Below are positions 27,196 through 36,143 of a DNA stretch of 64,000 nucleotides, piece by piece. Positions within the stretch are counted from its first letter, which is position 1; the number at the start of each line of letters is the position of its first letter. The translations under genes and the position numbers were made by a program. Location: positions 71,327 to 135,326 of the forward strand of contig JBCCGK010000019.1 in assembly GCA_039029315.1 (NCBI GenBank), read 5' to 3'. The DNA comes from JBCCCJ01 sp039029315 (lineage in GTDB: Bacteria > Bacteroidota > Bacteroidia > J057). The notes beneath the pieces are model-generated. The model was given only the letters and a program-made list of their open reading frames with translations, did no database searches and was not told where the DNA came from.

Positions 27196-28440
27196 ATGGA
27201 TGATGTCTTTCCCCCAAACGGATACAAGCAAATCAAGTCCAAGGTCTCAGGCATTACAGTCTATCAAGCTACTGAAGATGAAGGCGAACATCAGGAGGTT
27301 GTGGCCTTTTCCTGTCCGCAATGTGGGGCTACATCTGCTTTTTGTTCTGACAATGGAGGTCTTACCTGTACGCATTGTCGATATTATGAAGCCCCAAAAG
27401 AAGCCGTTTATTCCGGTAAAGGATCAGAGGAGTTTGAATTCACCTTAGCTACAGTCCAACGTGCCTCTCAAGGATGGGGAGTTGATCGCAAAGAACTTGT
27501 CTGTAGCCATTGTGGGGGCCATAGCATCCTCCCTCCAGAAAGCTTGTCTCACACTTGTCCTTTTTGTCATTCTAATAAGGTCGTTCAACAGAAGGCCCCA
27601 CAAGATGTGCTTCGTCCCCGGTTTTTGGTGCCCATCAAGATTCATCCCAACCAAATCAAGGCGAAAGTACAAGAATGGATGGGAAATAATTGGCTATTGC
27701 CGAAAGACTTGCATCGTCTCGCTCATCAGACAGAATTTGTCCCGGTATATATTCCTTATTGGACCTTCGATGCTCAGGCAAAGGCCAGATGGAAAGCAGA
27801 AGTTGGTAAAAGAGTCAATGTGGGCAAAACGACGACAACCGTATGGAAATGGAAAAGTGGATGGGTGGAACATTACTTTGATGATCATCTGGAAAATGGC
27901 TCCCGACATCTAGATCCCCATTTATTAGCCAAAATCCAACAGTTCAATCTGGAAGAACTGGTGCCCTATGATCCCTCCTTTCTGGCTGGAGTATCTGCTC
28001 AGGCTTATGAGGTCCAGTTGGATGATGCCTGGAAATTGGCCAGACAACACATGCGAGAAGAGATCAAACGCAGATGCAGAGACCAAATCCATGAATCAAA
28101 AATCAGGAATTTCCACATGGGGCTGGATTTCTCGGAAGAATCCTGGCGATACATCCTACTCCCCTTTTTGATTGGGAGTTATACCTATAATGGCAAATCT
28201 TATCAAGTTCTGATCAATGCTCAAAATCGGCGATTGGCTGGCAATCGACCAGCAGACTGGAATAGGCTCGGAAAATTTGCCCTGTTGAGTGTTATTCCAG
28301 CCGCCTTTTTATTGCTAGGGAGCTTGTTGTTTCCCGAGATAAAAGACGAATTAAGCATTGGAAGCTTTTTGGCCTTTGCCGGAGCAGCTATTTTTTCAAT
28401 TGTAAGCTTTATCTCCGCAAAAAAATTAGAAAATCCATGA
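27196..28440 (+). CDS. Zinc-ribbon membrane protein, first of a paralogous pair
   Basis: A 414-residue protein with two N-terminal zinc ribbons: Cys40/43/58/61 and Cys103/106/121/124. A conserved-looking core then includes PRFLVPIKIHPNQ, FVPVYIPYWTFDAQ and ILLPFLIGSYTYNGKSYQVLIN. Two hydrophobic segments close the protein (FALLSVIPAAFLLLGSLLF and SFLAFAGAAIFSIVSFIS). It resembles the zinc-ribbon proteins often labelled TFIIB-type or PriA-like that end in a membrane domain; true function is unknown. No helicase motifs are present, so I do not call it a helicase. The next gene begins in its stop (ATGA) and encodes a relative, so a heteromeric complex is plausible. Confidence 0.8.
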   Translation: MDDVFPPNGYKQIKSKVSGITVYQATEDEGEHQEVVAFSCPQCGATSAFCSDNGGLTCTHCRYYEAPKEAVYSGKGSEEFEFTLATVQRASQGWGVDRKELVCSHCGGHSILPPESLSHTCPFCHSNKVVQQKAPQDVLRPRFLVPIKIHPNQIKAKVQEWMGNNWLLPKDLHRLAHQTEFVPVYIPYWTFDAQAKARWKAEVGKRVNVGKTTTTVWKWKSGWVEHYFDDHLENGSRHLDPHLLAKIQQFNLEELVPYDPSFLAGVSAQAYEVQLDDAWKLARQHMREEIKRRCRDQIHESKIRNFHMGLDFSEESWRYILLPFLIGSYTYNGKSYQVLINAQNRRLAGNRPADWNRLGKFALLSVIPAAFLLLGSLLFPEIKDELSIGSFLAFAGAAIFSIVSFISAKKLENP

Positions 28441-29555
28441 GTTCGTCTTCCACATCTTCTACCAATGAGTTTCTGCAAGGATGGGAAGAAGATCTTCACC
28501 CATATGCTTGTGGAGAATGCCAGGGCGTCTTTCTGGTCCCTTCCGGCAAATCATCTTCCACTTGTCCATTCTGCCGGCAGGAAGGCCTCATGGCATTGGG
28601 TGGAGAAATATTTGCTGATCAAGCCCTGTATACCCAGGCTCCTGAAGGATATTTGGCACCTACCCTCTCTCAGGAGCAGATCATCAATGGTCTTACAAAA
28701 TTCCAAAAAGGCATTCCCTTTCATCCCAAAGACCTGGATATAGACGAGCTCCAACGCAGATTGAGTTTACTCTATTTGCCATTTTGGTGGGTAGATGTAC
28801 ATGTCAAAGGTAGGTGGAATGCAGAAATGGGCTTTGACTATCAGGTTGTGAGCCATCAAGAATATCACAACAATGGCCAATGGAAAACCAAGGAACAGTT
28901 GCGAACCCAAACCAGATGGGAAGAACGATTGGGATTGTTGGAACGGTCTTATCAGAATACGGCTGCGCCAGCGCTTGAAAACTGGGAGGAGATTAAGGCG
29001 TCTATCGGATCATTTGCCGTTCAAAAGGCCAGAGTTTTTCAGCCAAGCATACTGAATGGAACGGCTTATCAACTTCCCTCCATCGTACCCAAAGATGCCT
29101 GGCCCAGTGCTGAAGTCCATCTTCACAAAATCGTTGCAACAGAATGTCAACGCGCTTGCGATGCCCAACACGTCAGACGGTTTCACCTCTCCCCCCTCTA
29201 TGCCAATCACAATTGGACACAAGTTTTGGTTCCCGTTTATACCACCTTCTACAAAGATGAATTCCAGGAGTCCCATCCCATTTTGATCCATGGAATCTCA
29301 GGACAATTGATTGGACGGGAGCGCGCCTCTGCAAAAAAAGCCAAAAAGATTGCCTTACAAATCGGCCTCATTGGCATGGGAGTTTTGGCTGCTGCCCTAG
29401 GTTTGCTGTTCATTTTGGAGCCTATTACGCACGAACAAAGCATTCAACTTGTCGCATTCCTCGCAGTGGGGCTGCTTGGCCTGAGTCTTAGCCGGGTCCC
29501 ACTGGCAAAAGCATTCAATCGAAAGCAGCCCAAGAAAGAATTGTGGAGTCTTTGA
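28437..29555 (+). CDS. Zinc-ribbon membrane protein, second of a paralogous pair
   Basis: A 372-residue relative of the gene before it, translationally coupled through a four-base overlap. It keeps only one zinc ribbon (Cys25/28/43/46) and shares the downstream core (LLYLPFWWVDVHVKGRWNAE, VLVPVYTTFYKDEFQE, PILIHGISGQLIG). Two C-terminal membrane helices match the partner: LQIGLIGMGVLAAALGLLFI and LVAFLAVGLLGLSLSR. Loss of one ribbon in the second copy suggests divided roles after duplication. A weak hairpin follows the stop. Function is unknown. Confidence 0.8.
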   Translation: MSSSSTSSTNEFLQGWEEDLHPYACGECQGVFLVPSGKSSSTCPFCRQEGLMALGGEIFADQALYTQAPEGYLAPTLSQEQIINGLTKFQKGIPFHPKDLDIDELQRRLSLLYLPFWWVDVHVKGRWNAEMGFDYQVVSHQEYHNNGQWKTKEQLRTQTRWEERLGLLERSYQNTAAPALENWEEIKASIGSFAVQKARVFQPSILNGTAYQLPSIVPKDAWPSAEVHLHKIVATECQRACDAQHVRRFHLSPLYANHNWTQVLVPVYTTFYKDEFQESHPILIHGISGQLIGRERASAKKAKKIALQIGLIGMGVLAAALGLLFILEPITHEQSIQLVAFLAVGLLGLSLSRVPLAKAFNRKQPKKELWSL

Positions 29556-29604
29556 AACAAACCTATTATCCTTCTATCAATACTCCTCCTCCCTCCCAAA
29601 GCAA

Positions 29605-29636
29605 CTTCCATCTCCCAGAAATCTAGTAGATGGAAG
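29605..29636. terminator. Hairpin between convergent genes, possible terminator
   Basis: A 9-bp perfect stem (29605-29613 with 29628-29636) with a 14-base loop lies between the zinc-ribbon operon and the convergent Cys-rich gene. Only a short T-run follows on the plus strand, so termination is plausible but weak. Confidence 0.4.
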
Positions 29637-29668
29637 CCGATTTTGTTCACATTGGCCTGGATGATCTC

Positions 29669-30181
29669 CTATTCGTGTAGCGTGGTAGAGGTTCCGCTGG
29701 GATAAATTACGTCCATCGTTACCGAACAACTGCTGCCTTCATTCCCCTCGTAGCAACCGCCTGTACACTCTGGAATTCCGGAATCCCGCATCCGCATATA
29801 GCACATATCACCTTCTGAATCATACTTATTATCTCCACAGGAACACACCCAAATCAAAATTGTGCCATTTTCGGTCGTTCCAGAACCAACATCCTGGAAG
29901 TGAGTTGTAATGTTAGAAGGAATTTTCTTAAATCCCTTTTTCAGGTCGCTGATCGAAGTTAAAAAATGTCTATTCTTATGAGCAAAAATGAGGAAGCCAT
30001 TCGCTGGGTATGCTTTCAATCCATTGACCTTAAACATCGGATTTTTTTTCAAGGTTTTTGCTTGTCCTGTAGTCAGACTGATGTAGGCTTTTTTGGTATA
30101 GTTCACTTTCTTTTGCGCTTGCAGACAAAGAAAAAAAGTAATGAGGACAAAAAAGGTGAAGAAGGATTTTGAATTTATCAT
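29669..30181 (-). CDS. Exported Cys-rich protein of unknown function
   Basis: A 170-residue protein from the ATG at 30181; the upstream in-frame extension is rejected because it buries the signal peptide (MINSKSFFTFFVLITFFLCLQAQ). The mature N-terminal part is basic and beta-rich (KKAYISLTTGQAKTLKKNPMF). The C-terminal 55 residues carry six Cys in the pattern VCSC, MC, EC, GC, SC, which could form disulfides or a metal site. No known family was recognised. It is divergent from the pxp operon with an 81-base gap holding a short direct repeat. Confidence 0.6.
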   Translation of the reverse strand: MINSKSFFTFFVLITFFLCLQAQKKVNYTKKAYISLTTGQAKTLKKNPMFKVNGLKAYPANGFLIFAHKNRHFLTSISDLKKGFKKIPSNITTHFQDVGSGTTENGTILIWVCSCGDNKYDSEGDMCYMRMRDSGIPECTGGCYEGNEGSSCSVTMDVIYPSGTSTTLHE

Positions 30182-30200
30182 GATGGTTTTTCTTTTGTTT

Positions 30201-30226
30201 CCAAATTGTATAAAAACCAAATTGTA
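30201..30226. repeat. Short direct repeat in a divergent promoter region
   Basis: The 10-mer ccaaattgta occurs at 30201-30210 and again at 30217-30226, a 16-base period. It lies 37 bases before the pxpA start, between divergent genes. Direct repeats at about 1.5 helical turns can be operator half-sites; no regulator is known here. Confidence 0.3.
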
Positions 30227-30262
30227 GCCGTCACCTAAAGGGGTGATTTAGTGATATGACTT

Positions 30263-31030
30263 ATGAAACAACTCAGGATTGACATCAATTGTGATATGGG
30301 AGAAAGCTATGGCAGATTCTCTGTCGGGAATGATGAACAAATCTTTCCCTGGATCAGTTCCAGCAATATCGCATGTGGCTTTCATGGCGGCGATCCTTTT
30401 CATATTGAGCACACGATCCGCTTGGCCCTGAAACACAAGGTTCGAATTGGCGCGCATCCGGGCTACCCGGATCTCCAAGGATTTGGCAGAAGAGACATGA
30501 AGATTCCTGCCCAGGAGTTGCGAGCCATCATCAAGTATCAGATTGCTGCGGTCAAGGGGCTTACAGAAAGTTTGGGAGGTCGATTGGCCTATGTTAAACC
30601 ACATGGTGCCTTGTACAATGCAGCCTCTCGAGATGCTGAGGAAACAAAGGTCATCCTTCAGGCCATTCAGGAAATAGATAGTGGGCTTGCATTCATGGGA
30701 CTAGCTGGCAGTGTCATGCAGCGATTGGCAAAGGAAGCACAGCTCCCCTTCATTGCAGAAGCCTTCGCAGATCGACGATATGAGCCTGATGGCAAATTAA
30801 TGTCAAGAAGCAAATCACAAGCCGTGATTCAAGATCCAGATCAAGCTGTAGAGCAGGTACTCTCTATTTTTCTCAACCAGGCAGTCCATTGTAGTGATGG
30901 AAGTGTCCTTCCAATGGAGGCACAAAGTTTTTGCATTCATGGAGACAACCCTGCTGCCCCTCGCATCCTGAAAGCGCTTGATACGGCTTTGGCTGTACAG
31001 AAGATTGAAAAACTTAAACAAGAGAGATGA
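30263..31030 (+). CDS. pxpA: 5-oxoprolinase subunit A (LamB/YcsF family)
   Basis: A 255-residue protein beginning RIDINCDMGESYGRFSVGND, the hallmark of LamB/YcsF proteins; ACGFHGGDPFHIEHTI and VKPHGALYNAA are also conserved family segments. With PxpB and PxpC it hydrolyses 5-oxoproline (pyroglutamate) to glutamate with ATP, a damage-repair step for cyclised glutamine or glutamate. The three genes are contiguous and overlap: the stop of this gene overlaps the pxpB start by four bases (ATGA). Cytoplasmic. Identification is secure from the sequence and the gene order. Confidence 0.95.
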   Translation: MKQLRIDINCDMGESYGRFSVGNDEQIFPWISSSNIACGFHGGDPFHIEHTIRLALKHKVRIGAHPGYPDLQGFGRRDMKIPAQELRAIIKYQIAAVKGLTESLGGRLAYVKPHGALYNAASRDAEETKVILQAIQEIDSGLAFMGLAGSVMQRLAKEAQLPFIAEAFADRRYEPDGKLMSRSKSQAVIQDPDQAVEQVLSIFLNQAVHCSDGSVLPMEAQSFCIHGDNPAAPRILKALDTALAVQKIEKLKQER

Positions 31031-31746
31031 TGACAGTCCATTCTCTGGGAGATCAGGCATTATTGGTCAGTTTTGAACAAACAATAAGTCACCCGATCCA
31101 CCAACAGGTGATAGGGCTGAAGACATTTTTGCAACAAAAACATATCGCTGGGGTTCGATATTTCATTCCCGCTTATTGTTCTCTGACAATTGGGTTTGAT
31201 CCACTCACGCTGTCAGTAGAAATTCTGACATCTCACCTTTCACAATTTGAGATAGATTCCTTCAAGCAACATGAATCAATCGCAAAGAGACATCTCCAAA
31301 TTCCGGTTTGTTACGAAGATGCATTTGCACCAGATATGCAAGTGGTAGTTGAGCATAGCGGACTCAGTCCCCAGAAAATCATCGAGTTACACAGCTCTAA
31401 TACATTTACTGTTTTTATGCTGGGATTCATTCCTGGCTTTGCTTATATGGGTATCCTGCCAATTGCGATTCGATGCCCCAGGAAGACAAGTCCACGACTA
31501 CGCGTCCCGGCTGGATCTGTTGGGCTGGCAGGAGCCCAAACGGGCATCTATCCTGCCGAGACTCCAGGCGGGTGGCAACTGATAGGAAGATGCCCGATTC
31601 CCATGTTCGATCCAGCACGAGATTCACCTTCTTTGGTAGAAGCTGGTGATAAAATCAGCTTTTGCCCCATTTCGGCTGGAGAATTTGAACACAAGAAAAG
31701 ACAGCTGTCACAAGATACATTTGACTATGGAGAAATCTATGGATAA
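31027..31746 (+). CDS. pxpB: 5-oxoprolinase subunit B (KipI family)
   Basis: A 239-residue allophanate-hydrolase-subunit-1 domain protein. Family landmarks are VCYEDAFAPDMQVVVEHSGL, FMLGFIPGFAYMGILP, and RLRVPAGSVGLAGAQTGIYP followed by ETPGGWQLIGRCP. In B. subtilis the homolog KipI inhibits kinase KinA, but next to pxpA and pxpC the 5-oxoprolinase role is more likely. It is translationally coupled at both ends: ATGA with pxpA and an 8-base overlap with pxpC. Confidence 0.95.
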   Translation: MMTVHSLGDQALLVSFEQTISHPIHQQVIGLKTFLQQKHIAGVRYFIPAYCSLTIGFDPLTLSVEILTSHLSQFEIDSFKQHESIAKRHLQIPVCYEDAFAPDMQVVVEHSGLSPQKIIELHSSNTFTVFMLGFIPGFAYMGILPIAIRCPRKTSPRLRVPAGSVGLAGAQTGIYPAETPGGWQLIGRCPIPMFDPARDSPSLVEAGDKISFCPISAGEFEHKKRQLSQDTFDYGEIYG

Positions 31747-32614
31747 AACGGTTCTGTTAAGCTTCCAACGGCCTGGACTACAAACCCTGATCATGGATCA
31801 AGGCCGCTTGGGCCCGCAAGAACTTGGAATTCCCATAGGAGGAGCGATGGATAAACTCTCAGCAAGATTGGTCAATGAACTGGTAGGCAATCCTCCTTCC
31901 TCTCCTGTATTTGAGATCACATTGATGGGGCCAAAAATTCTGATTACAGGCAATTGCCAGATCGCTCTCTGTGGCGCCCATCTTTCACCTCTCCTGAACA
32001 ATAGACCTATTCCCATGAATGAGACTATAAATGTTGAGAGCGGGTCTCACATAAGCTTTGGGAAGCCCTTGCGAGGCTGCCGCACCTATTTAGCGGTTGG
32101 TGGAGAGTGGAAAGTTCCCTCCTGGCATGGAAGTTACAGTGCATTTGCGCAAGCGGGCATGGAATTGCCAAAAGGAAGTGTGATACGAAAGGGAACTGAA
32201 ATTCGGATTGCCCCTACTCCCTGGATTCAGATCAGAAACCTGGCACTCTCCCAACGTCCGAATTTTCCTGAATGTTTGACAGTCGGTATGATGCCTGGGC
32301 CTGAATTTGACTCTTTTGGGGCCTATACCATTGGACACTTTTTGAGTCGGGAGCATATCGTATCCAATCAATCGAATCGAATGGGGTATCGTCTTGAATC
32401 ACAATTGGCAAATTACCAGGCGCAAGCAGAGGTCATCTCTTCGGGCGTTGTACCAGGGACGATTCAAATCACGCATTCAGGCCAACCGATTATTCTGATG
32501 GCTGATGCGCAAACGACAGGAGGCTATCTCCGTATGGGCAATGTTGTGTCCAAGGACATGGATCAACTCGGACAGTTGAAGCCGGGAGATCGTCTTCGCT
32601 TTGAGCTGCTTTGA
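31739..32614 (+). CDS. pxpC: 5-oxoprolinase subunit C (KipA family)
   Basis: A 291-residue allophanate-hydrolase-subunit-2 domain protein. The start at ATG 31739 is preferred because it gives the family-typical N-terminus with LLSFQRPGLQTLIMDQGRLG; ATG 31727 is a close alternative, and earlier in-frame starts lie well inside pxpB. Other landmarks are GIPIGGAMDKLSARLVNELVGN, GMMPGPEFDSFG and NQSNRMGYRLESQ. It completes the PxpABC 5-oxoproline-hydrolysing complex. The end is 23 bases from the convergent enoyl-CoA hydratase-family gene. Confidence 0.94.
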   Translation: MDKTVLLSFQRPGLQTLIMDQGRLGPQELGIPIGGAMDKLSARLVNELVGNPPSSPVFEITLMGPKILITGNCQIALCGAHLSPLLNNRPIPMNETINVESGSHISFGKPLRGCRTYLAVGGEWKVPSWHGSYSAFAQAGMELPKGSVIRKGTEIRIAPTPWIQIRNLALSQRPNFPECLTVGMMPGPEFDSFGAYTIGHFLSREHIVSNQSNRMGYRLESQLANYQAQAEVISSGVVPGTIQITHSGQPIILMADAQTTGGYLRMGNVVSKDMDQLGQLKPGDRLRFELL

Positions 32615-32637
32615 TCGAAAGATTTGGGGCAGACCAA

Positions 32638-33408
32638 TCAGGACTTTTTCTTTTTCACACTCATGACAAATTCTGCAAATTTCTGAGAGACCATTGGGTC
32701 AGAAGAGGATTCCAATATTTCTGCGATGGCTCTGTCTACATCAATATCAATTTTGTCAATCAGGCCCTTTTTGAAATAGTATTTGCTTCTGGCTGTAGAC
32801 CTCCAATAAGAGTTGGTCCACTGCTGCATCAAAGCTTCGGCTCTGGGGAGAACGTCTTCTACTTCGCATGCTTCATTGACCAAACCGATGGCTTGCGCTT
32901 CATCCGCTTGCATCAATCGCGAATGCAGGAAGCATTCCATGGCTTTGTTGTCCCCTATCCAATGCGCAAAAATAACATTCAGGATTTGGGGAATGGCGAG
33001 AGAATATTTCATTTCGTGCATGCCGATCACATGTTTTTCTCCCCTTCCCATGATCCGATAATCGGCAGTACAGGCAAGAGTAGTTCCCGCTGCTGGTGCA
33101 TAGCCTGTGATTGCTGAGATAAAAGGTTTGGGGAATCGGATCATGGTCTGAAGGCAGCTGATGTGGGACCGCCAGAATTGCTCGATTCCTGCCAATCCTC
33201 CAGCTGCCAGTTTCATGATGTTGAGTCCTGCACTGAAACAATGAGGTCGGCCTGTCAAAATCACCCCTTGCACCTGTTCATCCTGGCCAGCTTTTTCAAA
33301 AAATTGTGTCAATTCTTCCGATAGTTCTGTGTCTATGGCATTGACTTTCCCATGATCCATTTGGCAAATGGTATATGTCTCTCTGGAAATGATGTTGAGG
33401 GTATTCAT
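32638..33408 (-). CDS. Enoyl-CoA hydratase/isomerase family protein
   Basis: A 256-residue crotonase-fold protein of usual length. Oxyanion-hole segments are present: PHCFSAGLNIMKLA and ISAITGYAPAAGTTLACTADYRI, in which backbone NH groups of Ala/Gly hold the CoA thioester. Position-specific catalytic Glu residues of true hydratases are not obvious (GYAPAAGTT and HEMKYSLAIPQIL instead), so it could be an isomerase or other crotonase reaction. The C-terminal KKKKS is basic. It is a stand-alone gene, convergent with pxpC, without other beta-oxidation genes nearby. Confidence 0.9.
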   Translation of the reverse strand: MNTLNIISRETYTICQMDHGKVNAIDTELSEELTQFFEKAGQDEQVQGVILTGRPHCFSAGLNIMKLAAGGLAGIEQFWRSHISCLQTMIRFPKPFISAITGYAPAAGTTLACTADYRIMGRGEKHVIGMHEMKYSLAIPQILNVIFAHWIGDNKAMECFLHSRLMQADEAQAIGLVNEACEVEDVLPRAEALMQQWTNSYWRSTARSKYYFKKGLIDKIDIDVDRAIAEILESSSDPMVSQKFAEFVMSVKKKKS

Positions 33409-33542
33409 ATCGTTAAGGAATAAGCATAAACAATGACTCCAAAGATACTACTAAGACACTGATAAAGGGGTTCTTCAAGCAAAAAGAGTGTGGCAGTTGT
33501 AGCATAAATACAAAAGCTGAAATAGTCGAAGATTCCACCTGT

Positions 33543-35120
33543 CTATCTCCCATCACCCGTATAGATGATTTTTCCGTCTTTCGGCGCTTGAGGCCAGGGG
33601 GTGGTTCCTTCGGCCCATTCCTGCGGTTGCTGTGCCCGAATGCTCCGCATATGCTCTTTCAACCATTCTGGGGCCTGCATGTTTTCTTTCATTCCATAGA
33701 CCCATGGCAGGGCTGGAGTCATCAGTAAACTTACATCTGGCATGGAAGGTCGTTCTTCCCCGACTTCTGCGACACGAGTGGCAAGTTTTTCGACAATCTC
33801 AGGATACTTTGCTGCAACATTGGTTTGTTCGCCGGGATCAGTCTCAATGTTGTAGAGTTCTTTTCCGATCAGCTTGTATTCTCCTGCGCGAATAGCTGGA
33901 AATCGCACACTTTGCGACACCTCAAATATGATCTCTGATCGTTTGCTGTCTTCTCCTTTCAAAATCATCTGACTCATATCCATTCCATCCAACGGAAGAT
34001 CTTGTTCCAAAGAAGCCCCACCAATCGATGCCAGGGTAGAATAAAAGTCCGTGATGTGCATCATGCCATTGTGCGTTGAGTTCGGAGCGATTTTGCCAGG
34101 CCATCTCAACAGACAAGGAACGCGCACGCCTCCCTCATAATTCGTATTCTTGGTCCCACGATAGGGTGCGTTCATGCTATCTCGGATGGCGCCATTATCA
34201 TTTGTAAAGACGAGCAAAGTATTATCCGAAAATCCTTGTTCGTCTAACACCTCCAGAATTTTCCCTACTGCATCATCCAAAATCTTCAGCGCTGCATACC
34301 GCTTGCCTACCTGATCTACATAGCGGGGAATTTCTTCAAATGGTCCATGAATACCATTGAAAGGGACGTAGTAAAAAAATGGTTGATCTCCATAAGATGC
34401 TTGATGGGTCTCCAACAGATGGCTGACTTCTTCAGCAATAAGATCTGTAGCATATCCATCTTCCTGAAGTGGTTGTTCATTCCGATGCCAGTCATATACC
34501 GCAAATCGAGCTGGTGCATTGTGAGGGATGGTAAAATTGGTGTAATCAATGCCCCAGGCATAATGCCCATATTGATGCATAAAGCCCTGCGCAAGCGGCA
34601 AATGCTCAGGCAACCATTCTCCACATCCCCATTTTCCAGCAATGGCTGTTACGTATCCAGCCTCCTTCAGGGCTTCTGCGATGGTTCTTTCTTCAGTGGC
34701 TAAGGCATGAATCCTTCGCGTCTCCTCCCCTGCTTCATTCCTGGACACTGTCATACCCAACATGTCCAGATAGCTCGGTTTCCCAAAATCTTCTGTTCGC
34801 CAATCAGTCCAGTTTCGAAATGGATATCGTCCAGTCAGAAAGGCTGTTCTGCTGGGTGCACATACAGCATGAACATAAAACTGGGTCAAATTCAGGCTTT
34901 CCTGCTTCAGTTTGTCAATGTTAGGCGTATATTTTTTGGTTTCGCTATTAAACCCAACTTCACTCCACCCCAAATCATCGGCAAGGATAAATACAATATT
35001 TGGACGCTCAGGAAGCTTGGTCGATTCTTCCTCGAATTGATCAGACGTACCACAATGAAGCAGACACAGGAAGGCAACAACACTTCCCAGGCAAAGTAGA
35101 ACAAGAGACCGGGTATACAT
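33543..35120 (-). CDS. Sulfatase lipoprotein (arylsulfatase family S1)
   Basis: A 525-residue type I sulfatase with a lipoprotein signal (lipid Cys23). Metal-binding Asp48 and Asp49 are in NIVFILADDLGWSE. The formylglycine motif is Cys87 in CAPSR followed by TAFLTGRYP, the CxPSR form matured by formylglycine-generating enzyme or radical-SAM maturases. VFTNDNGA carries further metal ligands. It removes sulfate esters, presumably from algal or host polysaccharides, at the cell surface. The gene is immediately downstream of a Tat-exported isomerase-like gene (24 bases apart) and probably shares its transcript. No maturase gene lies in the window. Confidence 0.93.
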   Translation of the reverse strand: MYTRSLVLLCLGSVVAFLCLLHCGTSDQFEEESTKLPERPNIVFILADDLGWSEVGFNSETKKYTPNIDKLKQESLNLTQFYVHAVCAPSRTAFLTGRYPFRNWTDWRTEDFGKPSYLDMLGMTVSRNEAGEETRRIHALATEERTIAEALKEAGYVTAIAGKWGCGEWLPEHLPLAQGFMHQYGHYAWGIDYTNFTIPHNAPARFAVYDWHRNEQPLQEDGYATDLIAEEVSHLLETHQASYGDQPFFYYVPFNGIHGPFEEIPRYVDQVGKRYAALKILDDAVGKILEVLDEQGFSDNTLLVFTNDNGAIRDSMNAPYRGTKNTNYEGGVRVPCLLRWPGKIAPNSTHNGMMHITDFYSTLASIGGASLEQDLPLDGMDMSQMILKGEDSKRSEIIFEVSQSVRFPAIRAGEYKLIGKELYNIETDPGEQTNVAAKYPEIVEKLATRVAEVGEERPSMPDVSLLMTPALPWVYGMKENMQAPEWLKEHMRSIRAQQPQEWAEGTTPWPQAPKDGKIIYTGDGR

Positions 35121-35144
35121 GTGATTTTTTTGGCAAGATCACCA

Positions 35145-36056
35145 TCAGATGTCAACATCACAAATGCTGACTGCTTCTTTGAGACCGGTCATGGCATCTG
35201 CTGTTGGAATCCATTCATGTCCGACATAGCCGTTATAGCCATTTTTCAGAAAGCTTCTCATGACTGCAGCGTAATTGATTTCCTGCCTGTAGCCAATCTC
35301 TCCTCTTCCTGGCACTCCAGCGACCTGAACGTGTCCAATGAATTCGATATGTTTGTTGATATGGCTGATCAGGTCTCCATCCATAATCTGGATGTGGTAC
35401 ACATCGAACAATAAGCGCAAGGAAGGGGAACTAACCGCCTTGATAATATCCAGGCAATAGTGAATATGGTCTCCCTGATAGCCTGGATGTCCTTTCATGT
35501 TTTTGGCTACTTTGGAGTTCAGGGGTTCCAGAATCAGAGTAACTTTCTTTTTTTCTGCCATCCGGGCCATTTTTTTATAGCCTTCTATGCAGTTGCTCCT
35601 GCCTTCTTCTAGCGAAACCAGGCTTCCGTTGGGTTCTCCTGAAGTATCTGCCAGACCTGTAAAAGTCATGACATTGGGAAAACCGGCTGCAGCAGTTACC
35701 TCTATCGCCTTCTCCAACTGTTCAAAGCATTCTGCATGATGTCCCTTATTATTCATACCCCGAATAAAGGTATGGGATTTGGTAGCCGCGCAGATCATAT
35801 CATATGACTTGAGCAAATGCCAATGCTCTACTGGAAAGAGTTCTACCCCACTTATCCCCAAGGTCTGAACCTGCTGCAAAAATTCTTCTGGGCCCCATTT
35901 TGGACCCGCATTCATGAAGGGCCATGCAGCTACCACTTGTTTGATCCTGTTCTGGGATGGAATCGCTGAAGCCTTTGGCAACCCAAGCAGGCAGGAAACC
36001 GCCCCTAGTCCAAGTTGTTTGGCAAAGGTCCTTCGAGAACAATGAGTCAGTGTCAT
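35145..36056 (-). CDS. Tat-exported sugar isomerase/epimerase-like TIM-barrel protein
   Basis: A 303-residue protein with a twin-arginine signal (CSRRTFAKQLGLGAVSCLLG). The AP-endonuclease-2/xylose-isomerase-like barrel shows likely metal ligands in order: Glu of TLILEPLNSK, Asp and His of LLFDVYHIQIMDGD, Gln/His of HVQVAGVPGR, and the final Glu in YVGHEWIP. It is closest in look to hydroxypyruvate-isomerase-like proteins, but export suggests a different, extracytoplasmic carbohydrate substrate. It is the upstream member of a pair with the sulfatase. Substrate not known. Confidence 0.88.
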   Translation of the reverse strand: MTLTHCSRRTFAKQLGLGAVSCLLGLPKASAIPSQNRIKQVVAAWPFMNAGPKWGPEEFLQQVQTLGISGVELFPVEHWHLLKSYDMICAATKSHTFIRGMNNKGHHAECFEQLEKAIEVTAAAGFPNVMTFTGLADTSGEPNGSLVSLEEGRSNCIEGYKKMARMAEKKKVTLILEPLNSKVAKNMKGHPGYQGDHIHYCLDIIKAVSSPSLRLLFDVYHIQIMDGDLISHINKHIEFIGHVQVAGVPGRGEIGYRQEINYAAVMRSFLKNGYNGYVGHEWIPTADAMTGLKEAVSICDVDI

Positions 36057-36143
36057 GGAGCAATGAAATAAATATGGAACGGAAAAGCTTTGGGAATCCT
36101 TATTCTAGCCAACAATCAAGCTGGAAAACTTATTTGATTTTTT

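Noticed and set aside
32638..33408. Enoyl-CoA hydratase-family gene as a fourth subunit of the pxp operon
   Set aside because: It is convergent on the opposite strand, not in the operon, and crotonase enzymes are not part of 5-oxoprolinase.
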